Below are positions 32,661 through 41,173 of a stretch of DNA of 43,112 nucleotides, piece by piece. The position numbers and the translations under genes were made by a program. The stretch is taken from assembly GCA_964389525.1 (NCBI GenBank), contig CAYMEX010000021.1:1-43112 (forward strand), read 5' to 3'. Each line of letters starts with the position of its first letter. The first letter of the stretch is position 1. This DNA comes from JAFLTL01 sp964389525 (GTDB taxonomy: Bacteria; Bacteroidota; Bacteroidia; Bacteroidales; Muribaculaceae). Under the pieces are notes generated by a model. That model worked only from the letters and a program-made list of their open reading frames with translations, did not search any database and had not been told where the DNA came from.

Positions 32661-34148
32661 ATGCTGAAAAAGACAAGACAGACTCTTGCAGTCATCAGTC
32701 TGCTGATGGTGACACTGCTTTTTCTCGACTTCACCGGCACAGCCCACGCCTGGCTTGGCTGGATCGCCAAGATACAGTTTCTCCCCGCTGTGATGGCGCT
32801 GAACGCCGGAGTGATTATCGCGCTTGTGCTCCTCACACTATTGCTCGGCCGAGTCTACTGCTCGGTGATATGCCCGCTCGGCATCATGCAGGACGTTTTC
32901 GCGCATTTCGGAAAAAGGAGCAAGCGCAACCGCTACAGCTACTCCCCTGCCAAAAACGTGCTTCGCTACACGATGCTCGCGCTTATGATCATCGCCATCA
33001 TCGCCGGCATCAACGCTTTTGTCGTGCTGATGGCGCCATACAGCGCCTACGGCCGCATCGTGCAGAGCCTGCTGGCGCCGGTGTGGCAGTGGGGCAACAA
33101 CCTGCTGGCCGCACTGGCCGAAAGAGCCGGCAGCTACACATTCTACTCGGTGGACGTGTGGCTGAAAGGAGGCATAACGCTTGCGGTGGCGATAGTGACA
33201 CTGATCGCGCTGGCCATACTCTCGTGGCGCAACGGACGCACCTACTGCAACACGATATGTCCGGTCGGCACCGTCCTGGGGCTGCTGTCGCGCTTCTCGC
33301 TGCTTCGCCCTGTCATCGACACATCGAAGTGCAACGGCTGCGGTCTCTGCGCACGCAACTGCAAGGCGGCGTGCATCGACAGCAAGACTCATACGATCGA
33401 CTACTCGCGCTGCGTGGCATGTATGGACTGTATCGACAAGTGCCACAAAGGCGCCATCTCATACACGCGACGCAGGAAACAGGCCACCGCGCCTGACAAG
33501 ACCGACGGCACCGGCACCGACAGCTCGCGACGCCAGTTTATCGCCGCGACAGCGTCGCTTGTCGCCGCCGCCTCGGTCAAGGCTCAGGAGAAGATAGCCG
33601 ACGGCGGCCTTGCCGTAATCGTCGACAAGAAGATACCCGAGCGCAAGACGCGCATAGTTCCGCCCGGCGCACGCGGCATAAGTCATCTGTCGGCCCACTG
33701 CACGGCGTGCCAGCTTTGCGTGGCTTCGTGCCCCAACGACGTGCTGCGTCCGTCGACCGACATGTCGGCGTTCATGCAGCCGGAGTCATCGTATGAGCGC
33801 GGCTACTGCCGCCCGGAGTGCACGCGTTGTTCCGACGTCTGCCCGGCAGGAGCCATATTGCCTGTGACTGTAGCCGACAAGTCGGCCATACAGATCGGCC
33901 ACGCCGTGTGGGTGAAAGCCAACTGCGTGCCGCTGACCGACGGCGTGGAGTGCGGCAACTGCGCCCGCCACTGCCCTGTCGGTGCCATCACGATGGTAGC
34001 GTCGGATCCCGACAACGAGTCGTCGCCCAAGATTCCGGTCGTCGACAGCGAACACTGTATCGGCTGCGGCGCATGCGAGCACCTCTGCCCCGCCCGCCCG
34101 TTCAGCGCCATCTATGTCGAGGGACACGAGATTCACCGTACAATCTAA
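32661..34148 (+). CDS. Membrane polyferredoxin (NapH-like) with an internal twin-arginine segment
   Basis: This 495-residue protein has two parts. Residues 1-280 have about five membrane helices, two cytosolic CxxxC-P loops (YCSVICPLG and YCNTICPVG, as in NapH/NosR) and two 4Fe-4S motifs, CNGCGLCARNC and CVACMDCIDKC. A linker leads to SSRRQFIAATASLVAAASVKA, which looks like a Tat signal/anchor. Four cluster motifs follow: CTACQLCVASC, CRPECTRCSDVC, CGNCARHC and CIGCGACEHLC. The whole reads as a NapH-type membrane electron carrier fused to a NapG-type exported ferredoxin, able to move electrons across the inner membrane. It is first in an operon with two aldo/keto-reductase/ferredoxin fusions. 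Confidence 0.88.
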   Translation: MLKKTRQTLAVISLLMVTLLFLDFTGTAHAWLGWIAKIQFLPAVMALNAGVIIALVLLTLLLGRVYCSVICPLGIMQDVFAHFGKRSKRNRYSYSPAKNVLRYTMLALMIIAIIAGINAFVVLMAPYSAYGRIVQSLLAPVWQWGNNLLAALAERAGSYTFYSVDVWLKGGITLAVAIVTLIALAILSWRNGRTYCNTICPVGTVLGLLSRFSLLRPVIDTSKCNGCGLCARNCKAACIDSKTHTIDYSRCVACMDCIDKCHKGAISYTRRRKQATAPDKTDGTGTDSSRRQFIAATASLVAAASVKAQEKIADGGLAVIVDKKIPERKTRIVPPGARGISHLSAHCTACQLCVASCPNDVLRPSTDMSAFMQPESSYERGYCRPECTRCSDVCPAGAILPVTVADKSAIQIGHAVWVKANCVPLTDGVECGNCARHCPVGAITMVASDPDNESSPKIPVVDSEHCIGCGACEHLCPARPFSAIYVEGHEIHRTI

Positions 34149-34168
34149 ATTAACCCGCACACCTGATT

Positions 34169-35575
34169 ATGGATCACAAAAATATCAACCGACGCGATTT
34201 TCTACGCCGCCTCAGCAAGGGTGTGGCCGTGACCGGGCTGGCTCTCGCCGGATGCGACTCGGCATCGCGCCCGACAGCATCGTCGGCGACAGCCTCAGGC
34301 GAGCCGGACGCCGGAAAGATGACATACCGCAACAATCCGAAAACCGGGGAGAAGGTCTCCATACTGGGCTACGGCTGCATGCGCTGGCCGATGATGCCCA
34401 ATCCGGCCGGAGAGGGTGAGGTTATCGACCAGGATGCGGTGAACCGCCTCGTCGATTATGCCATAGCGCACGGAGTCAACTACTTTGACACGGCGCCTCC
34501 ATATGTGAGAGGCCTGTCGGAGGAAGCCACCGGCATAGCCCTCAGCCGGCACCCGCGCGAGAGATACTACATAGCCACAAAGATGTCGAACCACCGCCTC
34601 GCAGGCAACGGCCTGTCGCCGCAGGAGCTTTTCGACGCCTCGGTGGCGATGTACAAAAACTCGCTCAAGCAGCTCCGCACCGACTACATCGACTACTATC
34701 TGCTCCACACGATCGGCGGCGGCAGCGGCATGCCGTTTCTCAACGAGCGTTTCTTTGACAACGGCCTGCTCGACTATCTGCTGAAAGAGCGCGAGGCGGG
34801 CCGCATACGCAATCTCGGTTTCTCGTATCACGGCGACGTGAAGGTTTTTGACTACCTGCTGTCGCGTCACGACGAATTTCACTGGGATTTCGTGCAGATA
34901 CAGCTCAACTACGTCGACTACCGCCATGCTTCGGGTCGCAACTTCAATGCCGAGTATCTCTACAACGAGCTGCATAAGCGCGGCATCCCGGCCGTGATAA
35001 TGGAGCCGCTTCTCGGCGGACGCCTCGCCTCGCTCACCGACTACCTCAACGGACGGCTGAAACAGCGCGAGCCCGAGGAAAGCATCGCATCGTGGGCGTT
35101 CCGCTTCTCTGGCACATTTCCCGGCGTGCTCGCCGTGCTCAGCGGCATGACCTACATGGAGCATCTTCAGGACAACCTGCACACCTATTCACCGCTGCGG
35201 CCGCTGACCGACGAGGAACTCGATCTGCTCGAAGACACGGCACAGGTGATGATGAAGTATCCGTCGGTACCGTGCACGGCATGCGAGTACTGCATGCCGT
35301 GTCCCTACGGCATCGATATCCCGCGCATTTTCGCTCACTACAACAAGTGCATCAACGAAGGCAACGTGCCGGCATCGTCGCAGAGCGAAGACTACCGCCG
35401 CGCCCGCAAGGCGTTTCTTGTCGGATATGACCGCAGCGTGCCGCGTCTGCGTCAGGCAAGCCACTGTATAGGATGCGGACAGTGCGCACCGCATTGCCCT
35501 CAGACAATCGACATACCGGCCCAGCTGCGCCGCATCGACAATTTCGTCGAAAGCCTCAAGCAGGAGACACTATGA
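34169..35575 (+). CDS. Aldo/keto reductase with C-terminal 4Fe-4S domain, probable Tat lipoprotein
   Basis: This 468-residue protein has a twin-arginine leader (NINRRDFLRRLSKG) ending in a lipobox (LALAGC), implying folded export and lipid anchoring. The aldo/keto-reductase barrel follows with catalytic-type Asp107, Tyr112 (FDTAPPY) and Lys138 (ATK), and His in LLHTIGGG. The C-terminal part has CTACEYCMPCPYG and CIGCGQCAPHCP cluster motifs. It probably reduces a substrate with electrons supplied through Fe-S clusters rather than only NADPH. It lies 20 nt after the polyferredoxin and overlaps the next gene by 4 nt. The substrate is unknown. Confidence 0.88.
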   Translation: MDHKNINRRDFLRRLSKGVAVTGLALAGCDSASRPTASSATASGEPDAGKMTYRNNPKTGEKVSILGYGCMRWPMMPNPAGEGEVIDQDAVNRLVDYAIAHGVNYFDTAPPYVRGLSEEATGIALSRHPRERYYIATKMSNHRLAGNGLSPQELFDASVAMYKNSLKQLRTDYIDYYLLHTIGGGSGMPFLNERFFDNGLLDYLLKEREAGRIRNLGFSYHGDVKVFDYLLSRHDEFHWDFVQIQLNYVDYRHASGRNFNAEYLYNELHKRGIPAVIMEPLLGGRLASLTDYLNGRLKQREPEESIASWAFRFSGTFPGVLAVLSGMTYMEHLQDNLHTYSPLRPLTDEELDLLEDTAQVMMKYPSVPCTACEYCMPCPYGIDIPRIFAHYNKCINEGNVPASSQSEDYRRARKAFLVGYDRSVPRLRQASHCIGCGQCAPHCPQTIDIPAQLRRIDNFVESLKQETL

Positions 35576-36735
35576 CCAAGACAATCATGGAATACAGAAA
35601 ATTAGGACGTACAGGGCTTGAAGTCAGCGCGATCGCACTGGGATGCGAGGGCTTCATGCACAAGAGCGCCGACGAGGTGAAGACCGATTTTGACCACGCC
35701 ATTGCCCTGGGCATCAACTTCATCGACATATATTCGCCCAATCCCGACCTACGGCGCAACATAGGCGCGGCTCTTGCCGGACGCCGCGACGGGTTCATCA
35801 TACAGGGGCATCTTTGCACCGTGTGGGAGGACGGACAGTATCTGCGCACCCGCGACATAGCCAAGATCATGCCCGCTTTTGAGACTCAGCTCGCCGAACT
35901 CGCGACCGACTACCTCGACATAGGCATGATACACTACGTCGACAGCGAGGAGGATTTCCATAAGGTTTTCGACACCGAAATCATCGAGATCGCCAAGTGC
36001 CTGAAAGCAGAGGGACGCATACGGCATCTGGGCATGAGCAGCCACAACCCCGTGATCGCCCGCAAGGCCGTCGAGACCGGGCTGATCGATGTGCTGCTTT
36101 TCTCGATCAATCCGGCCTACGACCTGCAGCCATCGGACGTGAGCATCTACGACATGTTTGAGGACGCGACATACGCCGCAAGCCGCCACAATATCGACCC
36201 TGAGCGCGAAGCTCTGTATGAACTGTGTGAGCGTGCGGGCGTCGGTATAGACGTGATGAAGGTGTATGGCGGGGGCGACCTTCTGAGCGAGCAGAACTCG
36301 CCTTTCGGCAAAGCGCTGACACCATGCCAGGCCATAGAGTACGCGCTCACGCGCCCCGCGGTAGCCGCGGTGATGGCCGGATGCAAAAACACCGACGAAA
36401 TCGACGCGGCCGTGAAGTGGTGCTCGGCCACGGCAGAGGAGCGCGACTACACCGGCGTCCTCGCCGGGCTCGACCGGTTTTCATGGCAGGGACACTGCAT
36501 GTATTGCGGACACTGCGCTCCATGCTCCGCCAAGATCGATATCGCGGCCGTCAACAAATTCTACAACCTCACCGTAGCGCAAGGCGAGATACCCGAAACC
36601 GTGCGCGAGCACTACCGTTCGCTCGAGCATCACGCGTCGGAGTGTATCGGCTGCGGCGCATGCGAGAAGCGCTGCCCGTTCGGAGTAGAGATAATTAACG
36701 GCATGAAACTTGCATCCCTGAAATTTGGTTACTAA
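35572..36735 (+). CDS. Aldo/keto-reductase-fold protein with C-terminal ferredoxin domain, degenerate active site
   Basis: From ATG at 35572 (4-nt overlap with the previous stop) this is a 387-residue cytoplasmic-type protein with no signal peptide. The barrel starts MEYRKLGRTGLEVSAIALG, and the C-terminus has CMYCGHCAPCSAKIDI and CIGCGACEKRCPFGVEI. Aligned with its neighbour, the catalytic Asp is kept (Asp52) but the Tyr position is Asn57 and the Lys position is Gln78 (IIQGHL), while a His remains in MIHYVD. The fold may have a different reaction or only an electron-transfer or structural role. It is probably a partner of the exported homologue. Confidence 0.88.
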   Translation: MTKTIMEYRKLGRTGLEVSAIALGCEGFMHKSADEVKTDFDHAIALGINFIDIYSPNPDLRRNIGAALAGRRDGFIIQGHLCTVWEDGQYLRTRDIAKIMPAFETQLAELATDYLDIGMIHYVDSEEDFHKVFDTEIIEIAKCLKAEGRIRHLGMSSHNPVIARKAVETGLIDVLLFSINPAYDLQPSDVSIYDMFEDATYAASRHNIDPEREALYELCERAGVGIDVMKVYGGGDLLSEQNSPFGKALTPCQAIEYALTRPAVAAVMAGCKNTDEIDAAVKWCSATAEERDYTGVLAGLDRFSWQGHCMYCGHCAPCSAKIDIAAVNKFYNLTVAQGEIPETVREHYRSLEHHASECIGCGACEKRCPFGVEIINGMKLASLKFGY

Positions 36736-36767
36736 ATTTACGCCATAACAAGAACGACACAGTAATT

Positions 36768-37280
36768 ATGCAGACAACCCTTAAACTTCAGTCGCTGCCG
36801 TTCAGCAGCACGCGGACATATATTGCGGCCGCCGCATTCATCATCGGCAATATCACGTTGCCGCAGCTATTCCACATGATGCCGCAGGGTGGCGTCACAT
36901 GGCTCCCGATCTATTTCTTCACGCTCATCGGTGCCTATATGTTCGGCTGGCGTGTCGGCCTTCTCACCGCCCTGGCCTCACCGCTTATCAACGCGCTTGC
37001 GTTCGGTATGCCGGCCATTGCCGCTCTTCCCGCCATCATGCTCAAGTCGGGTCTTCTCGCTGTTTTCGCCGGCATCGCCGCCAGCCGCTACCGCAAGGCA
37101 TCGCTCGGTCTGCTCATGGCCGTAGTGCTCAGCTATCAGACTATCGGCACCCTCGGCGAGTGGGTCATAAAAGGCGACTTCTTCCTGGCCTGCCAGGACT
37201 TCCGCATCGGCGTCCCCGGCATGCTGCTGCAGATCATCGGCGGATGGGTGCTGATCAACCTCTTCATCCGCAAGAAATAA
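36768..37280 (+). CDS. ECF-type transporter S component-like membrane protein
   Basis: This 170-residue protein has about five or six membrane helices, including AAAFIIGNITLPQLFHMMP, YFFTLIGAYMFGWRVGLLTALASPLINALAFGMP in two segments, and a C-terminal IIGGWVLINLFIRKK. Size and pattern fit substrate-specific S components of energy-coupling-factor importers. No ATPase or EcfT subunit is nearby; such components often share a distant module. It is last in the redox operon, 32 nt after the preceding gene, so it may import a cofactor precursor or the substrate of the reductases. Specificity is unknown. Confidence 0.78.
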   Translation: MQTTLKLQSLPFSSTRTYIAAAAFIIGNITLPQLFHMMPQGGVTWLPIYFFTLIGAYMFGWRVGLLTALASPLINALAFGMPAIAALPAIMLKSGLLAVFAGIAASRYRKASLGLLMAVVLSYQTIGTLGEWVIKGDFFLACQDFRIGVPGMLLQIIGGWVLINLFIRKK

Positions 37281-37312
37281 GCATTATCCCTTTAGTATTA
37301 TTATAACAATGA

Positions 37313-37344
37313 GAAGGCGCGTATCCGTGAGGTTATGCGCCTTC
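37313..37344. terminator. Bidirectional terminator between the redox operon and the beta-lactamase
   Basis: GAAGGCGC (37313-37320) and GCGCCTTC (37337-37344) form an 8-bp stem followed by AATTTT. It lies between convergent genes. Confidence 0.75.
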
Positions 37345-37354
37345 AATTTTCAGC

Positions 37355-38260
37355 TTATTTCAGCGTATCGGCTACAATCGCCGAGACCGACGCTATCAGC
37401 GACGACGTCTCCTCCATGCTGTAGGCCGAGTCGGCGACGAAAACCGCTATCGAATATCGCCGGCCGTTGCCGAGGCGCACATATCCGCAGTCGTTCAGAC
37501 CGATTATGCGCCCCTGACTGTTACGGTCGCCGGTGCCTGTCTTATGGCCTAACACCGCCCCTGACGGCAGAGACACAGCGAGCCGGTCGCGCCCTGTGGC
37601 GCATGTCTCCATCATCTCGGCCAGTTCGGCATATTCGGGCGACAGATGGCGCATCACGGTGTCGAACCGATCCATCAGCGCAGCCATGGCAACCGGCGTC
37701 GACCGGTTGAGATAGCAAAGGTATATGTCCTGGTGCATCTCGTTTTCGGTCGACTGTATGATGATATCCTCATATCCCATGTCTTTCATCAGGCTGTCGG
37801 CTACAGCCGTACCGCCTATCATACCGAAAAGTATGTCGCAGGCATTGTTGTCGCTCTGCTGCACGGAATATTTCAGAAGCTCTCTGACGGTAATCTCAAG
37901 GTCGGACGTCCCGTAGCGGTCACGCAACGGGCTGTAGGTGTTCTCTCTTATCTCGCTGCCGGAGACATTCAGCGTGTCGCCGAATGTCATGCCGTTTTTA
38001 CTGCAATAGTCGGCTACCGCAAGTGCCTGAGGGAACTTATAGACACTGAGCATCGGGAAATCGCGGTGCCCGTTGACTTCGACGGTGTCCTTTCCGTCGA
38101 TGATGACCGCAACGCCAATGCGTGCATCTTTCCCGCCCACAAACTCAGTGAGCCGCCGCCCGATAAGCTCCGCCACGGGTGTCTCGGCCACAACATCAAC
38201 GCCTGCCGAAACCATTGTCAGCACAAGCGCGACGAAATATCTATAAAACTTTCCGCTCAT
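37355..38260 (-). CDS. Class A beta-lactamase-family protein (Bacteroidales type)
   Basis: This 301-residue protein has a signal peptide ending near VVAE and the class A active-site motifs: SVYK (Ser72, Lys75), SDN (136-138), ENEM with Glu174 as likely general base, and KTGTG (241-245). Length and the MHQDIYLCYLNRSTP region resemble subclass A2 enzymes such as CblA, CepA and CfxA. It probably hydrolyses cephalosporins in the periplasm, though its spectrum is unknown. No insertion sequence is adjacent, so it looks resident. It overlaps the preceding BspA-like gene by 4 nt, indicating cotranscription. Confidence 0.92.
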   Translation of the reverse strand: MSGKFYRYFVALVLTMVSAGVDVVAETPVAELIGRRLTEFVGGKDARIGVAVIIDGKDTVEVNGHRDFPMLSVYKFPQALAVADYCSKNGMTFGDTLNVSGSEIRENTYSPLRDRYGTSDLEITVRELLKYSVQQSDNNACDILFGMIGGTAVADSLMKDMGYEDIIIQSTENEMHQDIYLCYLNRSTPVAMAALMDRFDTVMRHLSPEYAELAEMMETCATGRDRLAVSLPSGAVLGHKTGTGDRNSQGRIIGLNDCGYVRLGNGRRYSIAVFVADSAYSMEETSSLIASVSAIVADTLK

Positions 38261-40986
38261 TTTACTTTGTAGACCTTTCCGTCGACAATATACATTCCCG
38301 CGGCAAGACCGTCGACAGCCTCAGAGAGCGACGCACCGCGCTTCACCAGCACGCCGCCGAGGGTGTAGACGTCGACCGCACTGTCTCTGCTCTCACCGGC
38401 AACGTTGCCGAGGGCTCCCGTCGGGCCACCGCCGTCATCGCCGTCGCCGCCAAGCGACCTTACATTCACCGCCACAGTGTTGACAGTAATCAGACCGTCG
38501 GAGATCTCGGCATACACCCCTTCGAGCGTTTTCAGGAAGGTATATACGTCGTCGACACGACTGTAATCGGTGCCTTCGGCAAGCACACTGCCGCCACGTC
38601 GGAGCCACTTCACTGTAGCTCCAACTGTATGTCCGCCGAGATCCACCACATTGTCGTTCTTCACCGCAATCTCAATCGGAGCCTGCAAACCTGCCGTCAG
38701 TTCAAGCGTACCGGCTATCGCATCGGGCACAACAAGCGATCCGGGCACAAGACTGTTGCCTGACAAATCGGCCGATGCGAGATTCAGCACACCGTCGTGA
38801 AACACCATGCCGTTCACTCCTGCCTCCTTCACGGCGATGCCGGTTATGTGCTCGGGATAGTCGCAAAGCACCCGACAGCTTCCGGCCGCGACCGCTTCAC
38901 CGATACTCATAGACATGCTCCCGGCCTGACCGCTCACAGCACCATAGCCGCACGACAGGCGACATGCTCCTGAAAGCGTCACAACCATCTCGTTGCTGCG
39001 TCCGCCATCGCCGAATGTCAGGTCGGCCACCGGCCTTGTCACTGCACGCACAATATAGAGCTGAGCGGGCTCATCGGAGACCGTCACCTCATACAACGGG
39101 TTGTCGGCGAGCTCCGGCGCAAGACAGTCATACACACCGGCTTCAAGCTGCGACACATTCCACTGCCACGACTTCACCACATCGCCGGCACGGTCATCAC
39201 CCACCAGCCCGTCGACGGTATATTCGACAGCCGGGATCACGGCAGCGTCATCTTCTATCGTCGCACTCCCGGCGGTAAGTGTCGCCTTGCGCGGACCGAC
39301 AACAACCGTGCGCACCCCATCGTCGACAAACTCGGCACCATCGGCCACGGCAGTAACCGAGACGATGCCGACACCGACCGGCACCAGCTTCGTGCCGTCG
39401 ACACGAAGTATCGTCTCATCGGAAGAGCGGTACGTCAGCGCCAACTCCCCGGCGACCGCGCCATCGACCGACGACAGGTCAAACGCCTCGTCGCCGTAGC
39501 GGATCTCCGTATTAATCTCGGAGAGCGCAATCTCGGGGAGCGCACGCACCGGCGCAGTTGTGCCATAGACAAATACGAGTCCGTCGCCCTCCGCTCCGGT
39601 CGCATATCTCAACGCCCAGTCATTACCCTCCTCATCTTTCACTCTCACGCGCGCTATTTTCGCTTCGGCAGTCAGCAACTCCTTTATCTGATCTTCCGTC
39701 AAACTGCCGGAACGATAAGTAAGGTTATCATCAGCACCGATTTCAACAGCTACAGTGACCGGCATTATGCAGAGGCGGCGCTCCTTGCCGACAAGCGGTC
39801 TGTCGCCAGAACCGGATGCCGACGTCGTCTTTATCGTGACGATGCCCGCCTTTTTAAACGTCACTACAGATCCCTCGACCGAAGCGACAGTCGGGTCGCT
39901 GCTCTCATAGGTCAGATCAGTCAGAGCGCACAGGCCCGTGTAGTCTTTCAGGTCGATCTTCCCCGCTCCAAACGACACTGGAGGGAGGTAGCCCAATATC
40001 TCCGAGACAACACGCGTGAGAGACGAAGCAGGCGTCGTTCCGTCGGGTTGTGAATAGGTAGAATACTTGATACTTGGCCATATTCCTGCAAGTTCACCCA
40101 CCTTATTATAGTAAACAGTAGGTTTAACACCTTCTTTTGCACCTACAACAATCTCATTGTCGCCCTTCTTATCACCACCCCACACTATCGACTCCACCAT
40201 CATGCCCGAGAATGGAGTATTGGGTCGTGGTGAAGACATATGCTCCGGGCAACCGGCGAACCAAAGTGTCGAGATCGACGAGTCATAAAACGCATGTCCA
40301 TTGATAGTATTGACCGTCGACGGGATCACAATCTCAGTCAACTTTGTCGGGGTGCTCTGGCTTGCTCCGGCAAAAGCCATTTCTCCAATGGTCTTAAGCC
40401 CTTCATTCAGAAAGATGCCACCGTCCAATGGCACATTAAAAAAGCTCGTTTTTCCAATAGAAACGACTGTTGAAGGGAGCGATACCGTCTTTAAGGCAGT
40501 ATGTTCAAAAGTAGCATTCTGAATATCCGTTATATCTTCGGGAAGCACAATTTTAGCAAGGCTCGATGCCTCACCAAACGCACCGGTTTCAACTGCTGCA
40601 CCTGTAGGAATTATAATTTCGGTAAGTTCGGCAGCCTTTCTGAATGCGCCAGGATCAATTACCGAAATCGTCGGGGGCAATGATATAGTACGAACGGCTG
40701 ATTTTGAGAAAGCAAACCCGCCTATTGACGTTACTTTATACGACACGCCATCAACCTCGATCGAGCTCGGCACAATCACATTTTCAAACGCATAAGCGGT
40801 TTCTACCTGTTCTAAAATCTGAACGTTGTCCTGCCGGCTTACCACTTTCGCTGTCTTTGACGACGGATCGATCTCATACCATAGATCACCTACATTCACC
40901 CTATCGGCCTCTGCCGATAGAACGGACGATATCAACGCTAAAGCGACAAAAACATATCGCCCTACAATCAAACTGCTAAAATTCAT
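38257..40986 (-). CDS. BspA-like leucine-rich-repeat surface protein
   Basis: This 909-residue secreted protein has a signal peptide (VFVALALISSVLSAEA). It contains BspA-type LRR_5 repeats at about 50-250, visible as repeated IGxxAF and LPxxVxxI units such as VTSIGGFAFSKSAVRTISLP and IVIPSTVNTINGHAFY. Several Ig-like/beta-sandwich repeats then run to about 850 (ITYESSDPTVASVEG-like and LTYRSSDETILRVDG motifs). The C-terminus (VYTLGGVLVKRG, AAGMYIVDGKVYKVK) resembles a type IX secretion sorting domain, although membership is uncertain. Such proteins bind host or community surfaces. It has its own -7 element and reads into the beta-lactamase. Confidence 0.88.
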   Translation of the reverse strand: MNFSSLIVGRYVFVALALISSVLSAEADRVNVGDLWYEIDPSSKTAKVVSRQDNVQILEQVETAYAFENVIVPSSIEVDGVSYKVTSIGGFAFSKSAVRTISLPPTISVIDPGAFRKAAELTEIIIPTGAAVETGAFGEASSLAKIVLPEDITDIQNATFEHTALKTVSLPSTVVSIGKTSFFNVPLDGGIFLNEGLKTIGEMAFAGASQSTPTKLTEIVIPSTVNTINGHAFYDSSISTLWFAGCPEHMSSPRPNTPFSGMMVESIVWGGDKKGDNEIVVGAKEGVKPTVYYNKVGELAGIWPSIKYSTYSQPDGTTPASSLTRVVSEILGYLPPVSFGAGKIDLKDYTGLCALTDLTYESSDPTVASVEGSVVTFKKAGIVTIKTTSASGSGDRPLVGKERRLCIMPVTVAVEIGADDNLTYRSGSLTEDQIKELLTAEAKIARVRVKDEEGNDWALRYATGAEGDGLVFVYGTTAPVRALPEIALSEINTEIRYGDEAFDLSSVDGAVAGELALTYRSSDETILRVDGTKLVPVGVGIVSVTAVADGAEFVDDGVRTVVVGPRKATLTAGSATIEDDAAVIPAVEYTVDGLVGDDRAGDVVKSWQWNVSQLEAGVYDCLAPELADNPLYEVTVSDEPAQLYIVRAVTRPVADLTFGDGGRSNEMVVTLSGACRLSCGYGAVSGQAGSMSMSIGEAVAAGSCRVLCDYPEHITGIAVKEAGVNGMVFHDGVLNLASADLSGNSLVPGSLVVPDAIAGTLELTAGLQAPIEIAVKNDNVVDLGGHTVGATVKWLRRGGSVLAEGTDYSRVDDVYTFLKTLEGVYAEISDGLITVNTVAVNVRSLGGDGDDGGGPTGALGNVAGESRDSAVDVYTLGGVLVKRGASLSEAVDGLAAGMYIVDGKVYKVK

Positions 40987-41012
40987 CTAATACTGTATTT
41001 TCATGTGTTTAT

Positions 41013-41020
41013 CAAAATTA
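41013..41020 (-). promoter_or_regulatory. -7 element of the BspA-like/beta-lactamase operon
   Basis: On the minus strand TAATTTTG matches TAnnTTTG exactly, 26 nt before the ATG at 40986. No matching -33 element is seen. Confidence 0.55.
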
Positions 41021-41173
41021 ACCAAATAAACCTACCGTGTCATATCCGCCACATTGTTTAACCTCATTTAACATACAGCGGCATCCGATCAAGATGTCAT
41101 TCCCCCGAAACAAAATTCAATTATATTGTGTTTCTATAACAAACGTGATTAAATTAGTCAAAATTACACCGAC

